Of a stretch of DNA of 64,000 nucleotides, positions 24,401 to 36,059 are shown in pieces; the first letter of the stretch is position 1; each line of letters starts with the position of its first letter. Source of the DNA: Pleodorina starrii (taxonomy: Eukaryota; Chlorophyta; Chlorophyceae; Chlamydomonadales; Volvocaceae). The position numbers were made by a program, and so were the translations under genes. Under the pieces are notes generated by a model, which was given only the letters and a program-made list of their open reading frames with translations, was not told the DNA's origin and did not search any database. The DNA lies in NCBI GenBank assembly GCA_030267565.1, contig BRXU01000001.1:10023001-10087000 (forward strand), read 5' to 3'.

Positions 24401-26478
24401 AACTGTCAGTCATCCGCTAGTCGCACTTCGCAGGGTCGCATCCGCAGCTCGGGTTCGGCTCCCCGAACCCCCGCCTGCCCACCTCACCCCCCGACCCCCA
24501 CCCCGACTCCTCCGCTTCCCCTCCCCGCCCCCCCCCCCCGCGTCCCCGGCCCCCTCCCCACCGGCTCATGTCCGTACTGATCAGCTCCGGGTGGCGTATG
24601 AGCTGCCTCAGCATGCCCCGGCTGGCGCAGTCCAGCTTGTCGTACTCCTCGATTACCAGCATGGGGTGCGGCGTGGAGCGGAGGTGGTCCAGAATGGCCT
24701 CCCGCACCTGAGCCAGCTGACCCGCCTGCTCCTCGGACACATAGCTCAGACCGTACAGCACCTGCGATGTGCCACGTCAGCATCCCCCATGCCACGTCAG
24801 CTGTGTGTTGCTTTTTATTTTTTATATATACCGGTATTCAACTGTGCCCGTACCCCCCGTCAGCAGCCAGCGTCAGCAGGGGGCGACAACGTAATGCACA
24901 CGCAGCCGGAAGGCAGGCGAGCGCTTGGTGGGGCGGATCGCGCGAGTGGCAGGAGCGGCGGTGATGGGATTAGGATGGTGGGTCGGAGCGCCAGGAGTGC
25001 TGGGCTGGCGGTGGAGGGCAGCCAGCCCAGCCCAGCCGCGAGGGGAGGGCGGTGGCAAGCCCCTCGTGGCCTCAGGACTTGGTCCTTGCACCGCACTGCC
25101 ATTGCTCCGCCCGTCAACGTGTATCCGCAATCGTTCGCCCCCCGGCGCAATGTCCACCCCGACTACTTGGGCTCTGGCTACCTCTGCAACCCGGTAAATC
25201 AACCAGACCCCGACCCAACCCGGCGACCGCTGGGGCGGTAAAACAACACCGTCACCCGTTTGTGCGTTGCAGCCCTTCAGCCTTCCAGGCCGTCCCACAC
25301 CACCGCCCCACCCCACACCATTCAGGGGCTGGTCGCTCCAACCAGATCCACCTCCGACTCACTGCCCCTCTTAAGCCCCACCCCACACGCACGGCGCAGC
25401 CCACCCCCCACCCCCACCTTGGCCCCCACGCAGCCCTGCCCCGGGCAGCTCATGGCCGTGGCCGGGTCCCGGTTGTACAGCGCCCTCGCCAGCAGCGTGT
25501 GCGTGTACGTCTTGCCGGTGCCGGGCGGGCCATGCACAGAGATCACCAGGGGCTTGCGGCGCATCAGCGTCAGCGGCTGGCCACCGCCGCCGCCGCCCAG
25601 TGCTGCCGCCGCCACCGCAGCGTCGCCTTGCTGCTGCCCTTGCTGGTGCCGCGAGGAGGCCCCCCAGCCGGCTGCTCCCTCGGGCCCCTCGCGGACGTGT
25701 TCGCACACGGCGTTGACCAGGTGGCGGATGGCCATGTCCTGCCCCACCACGCGGGCGGGCAGGAAGGTGGCCACATTGTCACAGGCGTTGGGCACGTAGC
25801 GGTTGGTGCCTGGAGAGCGGGGGGCGGGGATGGGGGGGGCGGGAGGCGGCGGGCGGGGAAGAGGGAAGTAAGCTTGAGGCCGCAGCGGTGGGACGGTGGC
25901 GACGTTGCTGGAAGGGAAGGGGGAAGGGAAAGGTGGACTTGGTGAAGAAGGTGGGTTTGGGTTTCGGCGCCAGGCCTGGTTTGTTGGTCGGCCTGGCGAC
26001 GGGGGTTGCGGGTGCGGGGCGAGCGGCGGCTTGGGGTAAGGATCCAGCAGGTGACCGGATGCATCGCGAACAGGATGGCATCGCTGACCGACGACTAGGG
26101 CAGAGATGGGGTAGGGAGCATAGGGCCGTGCTGATGGCTAAAAGGGCTCGGAGACTGGTAGCCCTAGCCCCACCGCCTTCGCTCAGCTGGGAGGTGAGTG
26201 GAAGGGCTTGGATGTACGGAACCGCCCCGCGGAAAGTCGGGAGTTATGGGGTTCGATTTATAGCGGTTGCTCGTTCCTTGCATGCATCCTGTCGTGCCGT
26301 GAGGTGTGCCGGAACAACTCGTGCAGTCTCCAAGCCGAAAAGCTGACGGGTGAGGGAACTGGGAACGATGCGATACCCCGCCACAGAGGTGACATAGTTC
26401 CTTACTGGATATCGAGGAATATAGCAGTGCTGTAACGATGGCTGCAATCCCGGTAAGCGCGGGTATTACGAAAGCCAT
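21452..26478 (-). CDS. Torsin-like AAA+ ATPase with N-terminal membrane anchor
   Basis: Exons in transcript order: 26478-26406, 25809-25418, 24761-24562, 23808-23727, 23229-23083, 22472-22317, 21736-21452 (TAG). They total 1,335 nt (444 residues) and all junctions keep phase. Exon 1 encodes a hydrophobic signal/anchor (VIPALTGIAAIVTALLY). Walker A is GPPGTGKT at 118-125, Walker B region MLVIEEYDKLD at 189-199, and a sensor-1-type Asn lies in LLESNLG near 230. YLPFFPL followed by an acidic helix (about 295-315) and the downstream VDFDSGSYPLEGATQ segment match the torsin C-terminal region. Torsins act in the ER/nuclear envelope lumen; here the Walker A Thr is canonical, unlike the Asn of animal TorsinA. 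The last exon adds a tail with an Ala run. A Gln/Gly/Ala-rich insert sits between the GQD motif and Walker A. A ClpB-like origin is the alternative. Confidence 0.85.
22198..22297. repeat. 14-bp minisatellite (CGCCCCTGTCCCCT)n
   Basis: About seven head-to-tail copies in the last intron (21737-22316) of the torsin-like gene, ending about 20 bp from the donor site. Confidence 0.93.
22870..22915 (+). repeat. Intronic repeat family A, antisense to its host gene
   Basis: Contains CGTCTCCGCTGCGGTATCTT followed by a T-run and C-run, as in the other family A copies. It lies in the intron 22473-23082 of the torsin-like gene, in reverse orientation to transcription. Confidence 0.7.
23659..23725 (+). 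repeat. Intronic repeat family A, antisense to its host gene
   Basis: Contains TCCGTTCGCTAACGCCGTCT and then CTCCGCTGCGGTACCGTAT. Its end abuts the donor site of torsin exon 4 (last exon base 23727). Confidence 0.8.
23810..23886 (-). repeat. Intronic repeat family A, sense, forming the 3' splice site
   Basis: Read on the minus strand it runs from CTGGGTCCGTTCGCTCACG through TTCTCCGCTGC to TTTATACCCCCCTCAG. That AG is the acceptor of torsin exon 4, so the repeat supplies the polypyrimidine tract and splice site. Confidence 0.85.
23927..23952 (-). repeat. Intronic repeat family C, sense
   Basis: On the minus strand reads GGCCTATCCTTGGATAACCC, a diverged copy of the CTATACGTGGATAACCCCC motif. 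It lies upstream of the family A copy in the same torsin-like intron. Confidence 0.6.
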
Positions 26479-27040
26479 GCGGCCCCGCCGTCGAGCTGGA
26501 TGCCGCAGTCAAAGCTGTCCGGTGTTGCGCGTGTGTAGGAGCTTCTGTTATCACAAGTAATGCTTACACGCGTTCAAAATGGCTCTGCTAACGGTGAAGA
26601 GGCTAACGGTGAATTGCAGCTTGTCTTTTTTTTGTAAATGGAACAAATCCCTCTGGTGCAAGATCAAATTATACCTTCAGGCTACTGATTATGCCTTTGG
26701 AAGCATAAAGTCTTCGAGGAATTCGGCGTCAACAGGTCGAAAGCTTGTTTCGATTGACCCCCGCAGCACGCAAACCATGGCCTGTCGTGAAATCGTAGTC
26801 CTCCAATATCAGAGCGGTCAACAGACCACAACCTTATATTTGTGTCTGTTTTATTGCCTGTCTGATGAAGCCGTAACCAAAGATACTGACGGTTACCTCG
26901 TTTGGAACCACTTGAACTACCGGTACACCAAGCCCTTTTGTGACCACTCGCGGAGCTTAGCCTTGAGCGCATAACAAGTATCCATTGAAGTGTTGTGTGC
27001 ACCTGTGTCTTTAGTAATACCCCTTACCCGATCGGGGAAA
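26479..27040. promoter_or_regulatory. Divergent promoter region between torsin-like and M16 peptidase genes
   Basis: 562 bp separate the two start codons, which face away from each other. The segment is AT-richer than the flanking exons. An open frame at 26579-26974 has no recognisable motif and is treated as chance. No defined box is claimed. Confidence 0.5.
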
Positions 27041-30000
27041 ATGAACGGGTTAGGGCATCGTTCCACGAACACGCAGACCAGTCGCGCGGGTGCCGCTGCA
27101 AAGTGGACGCTGCACCAGCAGCATGTACCATTCACCTCCTGGATGCGCACTGCCCAGTCGCCACAGTCCTGCTGCCAGCGTGGCTCTCGCACACCCAGCT
27201 CCAAACACGCCAGCGCAACAACCAGCCTCACGCCGTCCTCCTGCCCGGGGCCGCATGCTGCACCCCCCCTCGCGCCACATCCAACACCGGACCCGACCAC
27301 TCCCTCAGAACAGCTCCACATCCCGCAACTTGTCGCACACGCGCAGCCACAACCGCGACCTCAGCCCCCTGGTCATGGCCCACTTGAAGCCAGCAGGCGC
27401 ACCGTGCTCCTTTCCGCCGGGGCCGTGGCCGCCGCTGCAGCAGCCGCAGCCGGGCCGCTGGTGCTTCCCTCCGCCTCCTCCGCCGCGGCGCTCTCGGGCC
27501 GGCCTCCTCCGGAGATGGGCTTCGAGCCCCGCGTGGTGGAGTTCACGCTGTCCAACGGACTGCATTTCATCGTGCTGCCGCGCCGCAACGCGCCCGTGGT
27601 CGCGTGCCACACCTACGCGAACGGTGGGGCTGGCTGACTGGGGCCCGCATGCGCGCCACACGTGCGGGCCTGGATGGGCAGGAAAGGGAGGGAGAGGAGG
27701 GAAGGGCGTTGAGGGACGGCCTGTGCCGACCCCCGTGCCTTAGCCACGGCACCGGGTGCGTGCTTCCGGGAAGGGAATCTGGGTTGCGCGGCCCGGGCCT
27801 GGGCAGGAACAGGCGGTTGGGTCGTTTACGAGCTCGCCGTGCGCCCTGTGCCTGCCTGGCCCGACGCGCCTTGTTCCCTTTCCCTTTCCCTCCCAACCCC
27901 AACCTTCCCTTCCCCACCACCTGGTCGCCCCCTGGTCGCCCCCTGCCTCCCCGCCGCCCCCCCCCCCAGTTGGCGCCTGGAACGAGTCCCCCGGCTGCAC
28001 CGGAATGGCCCACCTGCTGGAGCACATGGCCTTCAAGGTGGGGACGTGTGGGGCCGTGTAGGGGCGGGGGGTGCTTAAGGAGTAGAAATCGTCCCGCCAG
28101 GCAAGCTGAGGGGCTGACAGATGAGTTAAAAGCCAACCGACCGACCCCGCGTCCCTCCGCTGCAGTGTCTTCGTTTTTACCCCGCGTTGCGGCTCGCTGG
28201 AAGCACGTGCCGCCGCCACAAGCCTTCAGCCGCTTCTCGTCCCTCCCCTCCCTCGGCCCCTTCGCCCCCTTCGCCCACCCTCCCTCCTTCCCTCCCTCCA
28301 GGGCACCCCCCGTGTTGGGTCGGTGGACTTCCGGCGGGAGGCCCCCCTGCTGGACGCACTGGACGAGGCCTTCTACGAGCTGAGGGTGAGGTCTCAGGTG
28401 CTGGCGGTGGCGGTGGGGCTGATTGGGGGTCTACTCCGGGTCTCAGGGGGGCGAGTGGGGCGTTCGGGGGCCTTAGGGTGTTCAGCACAGCAGACGGCAG
28501 CAGACGACGAACAGATGGCAACGTAAGGCTCATCCGGACGGGAGAAGAGAGCACCGAGGGGCTTTGGACACGGGTGCATGGGACGTGGGGCCACCTGGAA
28601 CGTGTGAGTTCTCAAACCCCTCAAACCCCTCAACCCCACCCAAATCCCCGGCGCCGCTCCCTTCCCTCCCCTGTGATAAGCCCCTCTCTGCGCCCCTTCC
28701 CGCCCCTCCCCCCACACAGGATGCCAAGGCCGCCGTCGCCGCGGGCGGCCCTGGCGGCGCCGGCCCCACCCGCGTCTCCACTCTTCGCGCCCGGCTGCGC
28801 TCACTGCAGGAGGCCGCCGCCGGGCTGGCGGTGCCCAACGCCTTTGGTGCGGCGCTGCAGCGCGCGGGCGGCTCTGGCCTCAACGCCACCACCTCCCACG
28901 ACCAGACTCGCTACTTTGTGAGCCTGCCCTCCAACAAGCTTGAGCTGTGGATGGCGCTGGAGGCGGAGAGGTTCAGGTGGGGGGGGAGGCTGGGGGGAGG
29001 GGACGGCTGGTGGGGCCGCTGGACGTGTATGGTCGCTTCCCCGTTTTGTTGGTTTCTGGTTCCTTGGGGTAGAGGTCAGGAAGAGGGGGAAGGGCCGCAG
29101 GGGAGTGATGGACGAGGTGGTGAGAGGAGAGCGGAGGACGGGGAGGTAGGTAGGTAGGTAGGGAAACCGCAAATCCGCCACCCATGCATCCCCTCCCACC
29201 CACACTACACACACCATGATGACGCGTTGCGTATCCCCCCTCCAATGTAACCCCCCCTCTAACATCGCCTCGGCTGCTTTGCGGCGGTCCGTCTTTCTTA
29301 CCTGCCTGCCCCCACCCCCGGGTCCGCTCGCCACAGGCGCCTACGCTCCACCGCTCTGGTTCCATACCTTATGACCCGCCCATCCCACCCATTCCCCCCC
29401 CCCCCCACTCCCCACCCCCACCTCCCACCCCTCAGGGCCCCCGTGTTTCGTGAGCTGTACAGCGAGAAGTCGGTGATTGAGGAGGAGCGGAGGCTGCGGG
29501 TGGACAACTCGCCCATGGGCAGGTGGGCGAAAGGGCGGCCGGGGCAGGGTGTGGGAGGGGGCGGAGAGCAGAGCAGAGAGCGGGGTGGGTCGCGTTCGTT
29601 CATTCCTTGCCCGCCCGTTCTCTACCTTCCCCCCCCCCATGTACACGCCTGCCCGCCGACCCGAATCCCCTCCTGCATAAGCACACCCACCCATCTAACC
29701 ACCCAGTCACCCAGCCAGCCAGCCACCCCCCCGCACCTGCCCCCCCCCCTGCCCCATCGCCCTACCCCCGCCCTCGGCCAGCGCCCCATACGTTGTCGTA
29801 GGGCCTACACAGCTACACTGTGCCAACCCCAATATGCGCTATGGGCTAATTGCTTGGATGCCTCCTTGTTTTGACATCTCGAGTACTCCCACCAGATCGC
29901 CACCCGGTGTACTCCGCTAGAGTACAACGTCGTCCGTTGTCCCCTACCCCCCCCCCGTCCGCAGTGACTCATTCTTACATAAAGGAGCATATCACTCCCC

Positions 30001-33000
30001 TACCCCCCCCTTCTCCGCAGGTACCAGCAGGAGTTCGCGCTGGCCTCCCTGGCCAACAACTACCGCCGACCCATCATCGGGTTCGAACAGGACTTTGAGG
30101 CGATAGGCAGGCGGGAGGTGCAGGTGGGGGGGGACGGCGGCGGGCGCAGGGGGGGCGGCGGGGGGGGGCGAAAGCGGGGGGGAGCAAGGGAAGGGGGGCG
30201 AATTGCGTTTTGTCGAGGGCAGAGCAGGACGGGGCGGAGGGGGGGAAGGGAGGGGGTGTGTGCCAGGTTTGGGAGGGGGAGGGGGGAGGGGGCTGCATGC
30301 ATGCGTGGGTGGATGGGTGGCTCGTTGGGTGGGTGGTTGAGTATGTGCAGGAGGGGAATTGGGTCGGCGGGGTGGCGTGTATTCGCGGGCTTGGGTTCGC
30401 AATGGTTTGGCTTGGTGCGGCGTTTGGGGCAGCGATTGCGCTTAGCCGGCTCGAACGAGGGGCGGAGGGCCGGGCACAGCACAGCACAAGAGCGCGTCGG
30501 GGGAACAACCGCGGCTGTCAAGGCGGTTGGGACTTCGCCATCCATCCCCCCACATCCATTCCGCCGACCCATCCCGACGCGGCTCGTCGTCATCGTCGCC
30601 GCCCTGCCAGGTTCCAGTGGTGCCGCTTCCCCTTGATGGCCGCCCACGGTCACATCCGGCGCCGCAAAACGCGAAACGGCCCCTTCTCCCCCTCCTCCCA
30701 CCCCCCTCCCGAACCCCGGCGTCCAGGCCTTCTTCGACCGCTTCTACGGCCCCGCCAATCTGACCATCGCCATCGTGGGGGACGCCGACCCACGGGACGT
30801 GCGCAGGTGGGTGCGTCCCTCCCCGGTGGGGGCGGCCTGGCACTCCCTCCTGGCAGCGGGGCAGCCTGCTGGGTTCTCGCACTCAGCGAATGTCAAGGAT
30901 AGGGGGAAAGGTAGTTAAGGGTAGTACGAACCCGCAGCGATGCAAGGGAGGGGGGAAAGATGGGGGGAAGGAGGGCCCAGGGGCGATTGACACGGGGTCC
31001 CGGAAGGCCGGTGTAGCAGCAGCAGGAGCAGGAGCAGCATGCAGCAAGAGAGCAAGGAGAGAAGCAGCAGCAGCAGAAACGGCAGGAGCAGCAGCAGCAG
31101 CACACGTGGGAGCGCCCCCGGCGGGTTTTTGAGGGCGTTCGTTCTCGGACCTAGTGCTTTGATGCCACCGCTGCCGCCCAGCAGCGATGCGGGGCCGCGG
31201 CGCCGCGGCGCTGGCCGAATGGCCCGCCCCCGGCAGCTGAGCTGCGCAAGCACGTGCGCGCCACGTGCACACGATCACACACATTACGGCAACGCCCGAC
31301 CGCCCACAAACATCGAGGTCTGCGGCCCCAAACATCCATCGTCTGCGGATGCGGACCCTTCAAACCCAATGCCCAGGATGGCCGAGCGCTACTGGGGCGG
31401 CTGGCAGGGTCCACCGGGATACCAGGTGCTGCCCCGGGGGACCACGACCGCGACCGCGGCGGCGGCGGCAGGGGGAGCCGCGGCTTGGGCGAGGCCCGCC
31501 CTGGAGAGCCCCTGGGGCAACGGGGAGCAGGACCCGAGACCGGAGGTGAGGGCTGGGCCGGGCAGGCGGGAGGGAGGGAGGGCGGGCGGATGGGGGTGCA
31601 GACAGCAGTTCAAAGAGCCAAATGGGGCCTCGGTTTCCACCGCCGCGGCCTCACCTTTACTGCCCCCCTCTCCGCTCCTCCCTCCCCCTCCTCCCCGCCC
31701 CCGTATTGCTGGGTTATGGGTCCGTTCGCTAACGCCGTCTCCTTCTCCGCTGTGGAATTTTCTTCATAACCCCCGCCCGCCCCCCCCCCCCCGCGTGCAG
31801 GCCTTCCTGTCCGGCTCCCGCACGTTCCTCCGCGCGCCCGCCCGCTCCGGTCCCGCGGTGTTGTTGGGCTACTACCGCCCGCCGCTCAGCTCCAGGGAGG
31901 GGGTGGTGCTGGATGTGCTGGCGGACGTGCTGGCAGGTGGATGCAGAGGGGGGGGTACCACGTGCGGTGCAGTGCAGTGCAGTGCAGTGCGGTACAGATA
32001 CTGGGGGGTGGTGGTGGGGGGAGAGGTGGAGGAGGGGGTACGTGCGAAAGGGGGGTTCACACTTGTGGCCAGACCCACGCCCACGCCCACGCTCATGCCC
32101 ATCAGTCATCACCGCCGCTCAGCGCCGCTCCCTCCTGCTGCTCAACCCAGCTCATGACTAGGAGGTGCCGGCCCTGAGGCCTCACGCGATGACGATGACG
32201 ATGACGGGGCACCGCCCGCCAGCTTGACCCGCTTAACCTGCCCGGCATAGCGCGCCTCAAGTACGCCATCACCCCCTCGCCTCCCCTCGCCTCGCCTCTC
32301 CCTTCCGCAACCCTTCCGCAACGCCCCATGCTCCAGGCCCCAACCCCCTCCCCTGCCCGATCTCTACGGATCCACCCCACCCCACCCCACCCTCCCACCG
32401 CCCGCGCATGTGCAGAACCCAAGCAGCTTGTTCTGCCGCGCGCTGCGTCTGTCTGGCATGTGGTTGGGGGCATGTGCGTGTGTATTTTGCTCCTCAGAAC
32501 GACTGCCCGCAACGCCTCTTCGCAAGGCCTCTTCCTCGCAACGCCTCCTCGCCGCGCTTCGCTTCGCTGTCGCCCGCAGGCGGTCGCACCTCCCGACTGG
32601 TTTCGGAGCTGGTGCTCAGCGGGAAGGCGCTCAGCGCGTCGCTGGTGTCCGCGTACCCGGGCGAGCTGCATGCGGGGCTGTCGCTGGTGTACGGCGTGCC
32701 GCGAGACGGTATGTACGACTGGGGCCCGTACGACAGCCTACGTGCACTTTCCACATTACAAGAACGCAGAAGCTTTCCCAGTCACGGCGACATGGCCACA
32801 CACACGCGCGCGCACACACGCACATACACACACCTGGGTTCGTACGCGCTGCCGTAATGATCCGTCTTCTTTCGGATTGCTTGCAACAGCAACAGCAACA
32901 GCACCCACACGGTCCCATCCAGCCTCTTTCTCCCCCGGTACCCTTTGTATCGCCCTCCTCCCGCCCGCCCGCCCGCCTCCCGGCTGTCCACTCCACTCCA

Positions 33001-33891
33001 CGTCACGCCATGCGCCGCACCGCGCTGCATCTCCCCAGTCCCGCCCCGCCCCACCCCCGGCCCCGCCTCGGTTCCTTCGCTGCGGCCTCGTCGTTTATAA
33101 CCCCCGCTCCCGCTCCAGTCCCCGCCCCCGCTCCAGTCCCCGCTCCCGCCCCCGCCCCCGCCCCCGCTCCCTTCCATGTCGCCCAGGCGAGGGCCCCGAG
33201 TCGGTGGCTGGCCTGCTGCAGCAGCAGCTGGCTGCACTGGTGGAGGGCGGTGTGCGGCCGGACGAGTTGGCCCGAGTGCAGAGGGCGGTGCGGGCGGGGC
33301 TGCTGGCCGCAGCGCAGAGCAACAGCGCCATGGCGGCGGCGCTGGCGTCGTACCACGTGTCGACGGGTGGGTAACACGGGTGGGGGGGTGGCCGGGGGGG
33401 GCGGGACCCGGCGCCGGGGGTTGGGCGCGCAGCGGAAGGCGGGCGAGACGGAAAGAGAGACACAAGCACAGCGCATCTACGGTAGCCTGAACGGAACATC
33501 AGCTCCCGGTGCCCCACTCTCGTCCCTCGCTGCCTGACGGTCCCGCTCAGTCCCGTCCCCCCGCTCCTGCTCGACGCCTCGGCCCGTGCCCTCTTGCCCC
33601 ATGCCGTCCCGCCCTTGTCCCGTCCGCCCTTGTCCCGCTCTGCCACGTGATCTCGCCCTGTCCTGTCCCGTACTCCCATTTCGCTCCGCCGCCGCCCGCC
33701 GCTGTTGCCGTTGCCCCGCCTGCCGCGTTACGCGCCGATGGCCCGGTCGCCCCCCCCCCGTAGGCAGCTGGCGCGGCCTGGTTTCGGAGCTGGATGTGGT
33801 GACGCAGCTGCGGGCCAGCGAGTTGCGCGACGTGGCGGAGCGGGTGTTTGCGCCCGACAACTGCTTCACGGGATATGTGCTCAAGGCCTGA
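27041..33891 (+). CDS. M16 family (pitrilysin/insulinase-type) zinc metallopeptidase, probably plastid-targeted
   Basis: Exons: 27041-27623, 27970-28037, 28302-28385, 28720-28976, 29436-29522, 30021-30123, 30727-30806, 31377-31545, 31801-31936, 32580-32708, 33187-33366, 33764-33891 (TGA). They total 2,004 nt (667 residues), phase kept throughout. The inverted zinc motif HLLEH (209-213) lies in GMAHLLEHMAFK. The downstream Glu of LEAERF (about 326) fits the third zinc ligand. SEKSVIEEERR and the segment ending FYGPANLTIAIVGDADP are typical of the N-terminal half. The C-terminal half (GGRTSRLVSELV and onward) matches the paired, non-catalytic M16 domain. The first 140 residues are Ser/Thr/Pro-rich, then SRRTVLLSAG plus an Ala-rich hydrophobic stretch, which suggests a transit peptide followed by a Tat-like thylakoid signal. 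Met35 (27143) is an alternative start. Its proteolytic substrate is unknown. Confidence 0.92.
29957..30010 (+). repeat. Intronic repeat family B, sense
   Basis: GTCCGCAGTGACTCATTCTT then AAGGAGCATATCACTCCC, ending in a C-run 10 bp before the acceptor of M16 exon 6. Confidence 0.8.
31703..31775 (+). repeat. Intronic repeat family A, sense
   Basis: TATTGCTGGGTTATGGGTCC then GTTCGCTAACGCCGTCTCC, followed by TTCTCCGCTGTGG and a T-rich then C-rich tail leading to the acceptor of M16 exon 9 at 31801. Confidence 0.85.
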
Positions 33892-34095
33892 GACGCTGGG
33901 GCGAGGCGAGGCGAGGCGGTGAGGGGCGGTGAGGGGCGGGCGCCGCCTTTTGGCTTGTTCCGAAGGCCGAGGCCTCCCCGGGCAGACGGAAGCACGAGCG
34001 AGGGCGCAGGACAAGCAGGACCGTGGAATGCTGAGGGGGGATGACGCGGGCAAGCAGGACCGTGGAATGGGGCTTTGTGGGGCCCTGCGCTGAGG

Positions 34096-34142
34096 CCGTA
34101 GCGGCCCTTCCTGGCAAGGCAAGGCAAGGCAAGGCAAGGCAA
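34096..34142. repeat. Pentanucleotide repeat (GGCAA)n
   Basis: Five or more consecutive GGCAA units in the 3' UTR region of the M16 gene. Confidence 0.85.
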
Positions 34143-34259
34143 GCTGCCGAGCCGCAGCGGCAGCAGCTCAACATTCCGCGGCCGGCCCCTGCGTTGCAGG
34201 GGAGTGAGCGGGGCCTGAGAGGGCGCAGGTGCCGCGTGTCGATGGTATTGTGCGAAGGG

Positions 34260-34264
34260 TGTAA
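34260..34264 (+). terminator. TGTAA polyadenylation signal for the M16 gene
   Basis: TGTAA 369 nt after the stop codon on the correct strand; the likely end of a 3' UTR of about 0.4 kb. Confidence 0.55.
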
Positions 34265-35701
34265 TCAACTCCCCGGCAACACTCCCCGACAAGCGATTTG
34301 GCCGCCGGTGAGCCCCGGGGGGAGCTGGCAGCCAAGACGTGGGCGCCGTTGGCCGTTGGGGTCGGCGACCCAATTGATCCATTGCGGCGGCGGAGCAACA
34401 GCACACGTACACAACTCGGCCACAGGCAGGGTTGCGTGCGCAAGGGCAGCATCTTGCATGTAGCATCTTTGTTATTTTCGCGGCAAAGGGTGGCGGTCAT
34501 GGCGCGCGCGTGGCCGCTGTAGCAGGTGCGGGCCGCTGTCGTTGGGCCACTATGCGGGCCCGAGCCCAGCAGGCGTGTCGTACTGACAGTGGACTGCTCC
34601 TTCCCAGCCTCCAGGCCGCTGAGAAGCCCCTTGCCTAAATAGGGCCTATGTTCATTTCTCCAAACGCGTGCATCCAGTTATTACGCAAGAGCTGGTGTGC
34701 GTTGCTGCTGCTGTTGTTGTTGTTATTATTATTGTTGTTGTTACAGTGGGGCTCCCTACGGTTGCACGGTACCCTCCCTACGTCGCAAGGACGCAGGAAG
34801 TGCGACTGATGGCGGCGACCTCGCATATGCCCCTCGTTTGGATTTGGTTCGGCCGCTCCCCTGCAATTGCATGATGTGCATCAGATCCGATCTGGGTCAT
34901 CGTCGCTGCGTTTGCGGTGGGGAGGGTCAGCTGCCCCAGCCGCCCGGCGGGCCCAGGCGGGCCGAACCAGTCCTCCGAGTCGAGCCACGGCGCGCAGCGC
35001 TAGACTGCTCCAAGACTGCTCGCCCCAGGCTGGCCCCAAGCCCGTCGCCTCCCTAAAGAGACAACATCCGCATCGTACCGGTGCTGCATTTTTGCTTTGG
35101 AAAGGCGCAGCTAAGGCGCAATAACATGTCACACAGCGGGGCAAGCAGATCTGACATGCACATGCGTACGGCGCCAGCAGAAGCCCTGGCGCCGGGTCAT
35201 ACAACTTGTCGCATTTGTAGGCCCCTTTACCATTCAGCATCGCCGCAAACTGTTGATTCCCGGCGTTTCCACTACCACCAACATTGTCGAGTGGCGTCAA
35301 ATCGTACCGGTATTTGCAGTACACATCACACTCGGAGTCGCGGCCGCAAATCGCCCAGTTTTTCTCTGGCTACCGCCGGAAGGAAAGTCCGCCCGGCAAG
35401 ACAGACCACTTCCTAACCGGCATCCATGGGATGGCTGCTTGGGACGGCGCTCCGCATGGGAGCGGAAATCTTGCATTACGCAACATCGAACGCGGAATGC
35501 GGAATGTGGGCTGGCGGGCGGAAATGGTGGGGCACGGGGACATCTGCCCTGTGGTGCCCTACCGGTATTGTGAACCGGCACTACAGACGAGGCCGCGGTG
35601 AGACACCGCAGCATTTGGGGGGGGAGGGGCGGGATGGGGCCCGCTCAGCGGCCTGTGGCTGATACGGGTGATGGGGCTCACAGGTGACAATGCCGTGCCT
35701 T
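34265..35701. other. Intergenic region, no supportable gene
   Basis: Contains a compound GTT/ATT trinucleotide repeat at 34698-34745. Several short open frames overlap here on both strands, none with recognisable motifs or coherent splice sites. Confidence 0.5.
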
Positions 35702-36057
35702 TGTCACGACACACAGCGTAATTGACACAGCGTGTCGAAAGCCTGGATTGTACGGTCTACACCAGGAAACCCCTCCTCGGTCAAGGATGGGGGAACGCCG
35801 CGGAATCTACTCCGGAAGACGGGATCTGAGTGCCGTCACTCCGGCGATCACTGCCTGAGCGGGAGCTGAGTGCCGCTCATGATCCAAGTACGGCAGGATC
35901 CCTAAGCCCGGCTACGATAGAAAGGCCCGGTCAGGCCTGCCCAACAAGCTCGAGTCACCTTTACCAGTCTGCAGTACGGATGCAGATGTCCTTGGCCGCT
36001 AGATTCAGTCATATATGGGGGGAGTTGCGGGTGCCAGAGACGCAGTGTGTCGTGACA
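35702..36057. mobile_element. Small terminal-inverted-repeat element, copy 1 (356 bp)
   Basis: Starts with TGTCACGACACA and ends with its perfect reverse complement TGTGTCGTGACA. The interior is nearly identical to copies 2 and 3 but lacks about 130 bp near the 3' end of copy 2. It is preceded by CCTT (35698-35701), which recurs right after copy 3, as expected of a target-site duplication. It has no coding capacity, so it is non-autonomous (MITE-like). Confidence 0.8.
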
Positions 36058-36059
36058 GC

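Noticed and set aside
26579..26974. 131-codon plus-strand open frame between the torsin-like and M16 genes
   Set aside because: No recognisable motif, codon use unlike the GC-rich neighbours, and it lies in the AT-rich divergent promoter; most likely chance.
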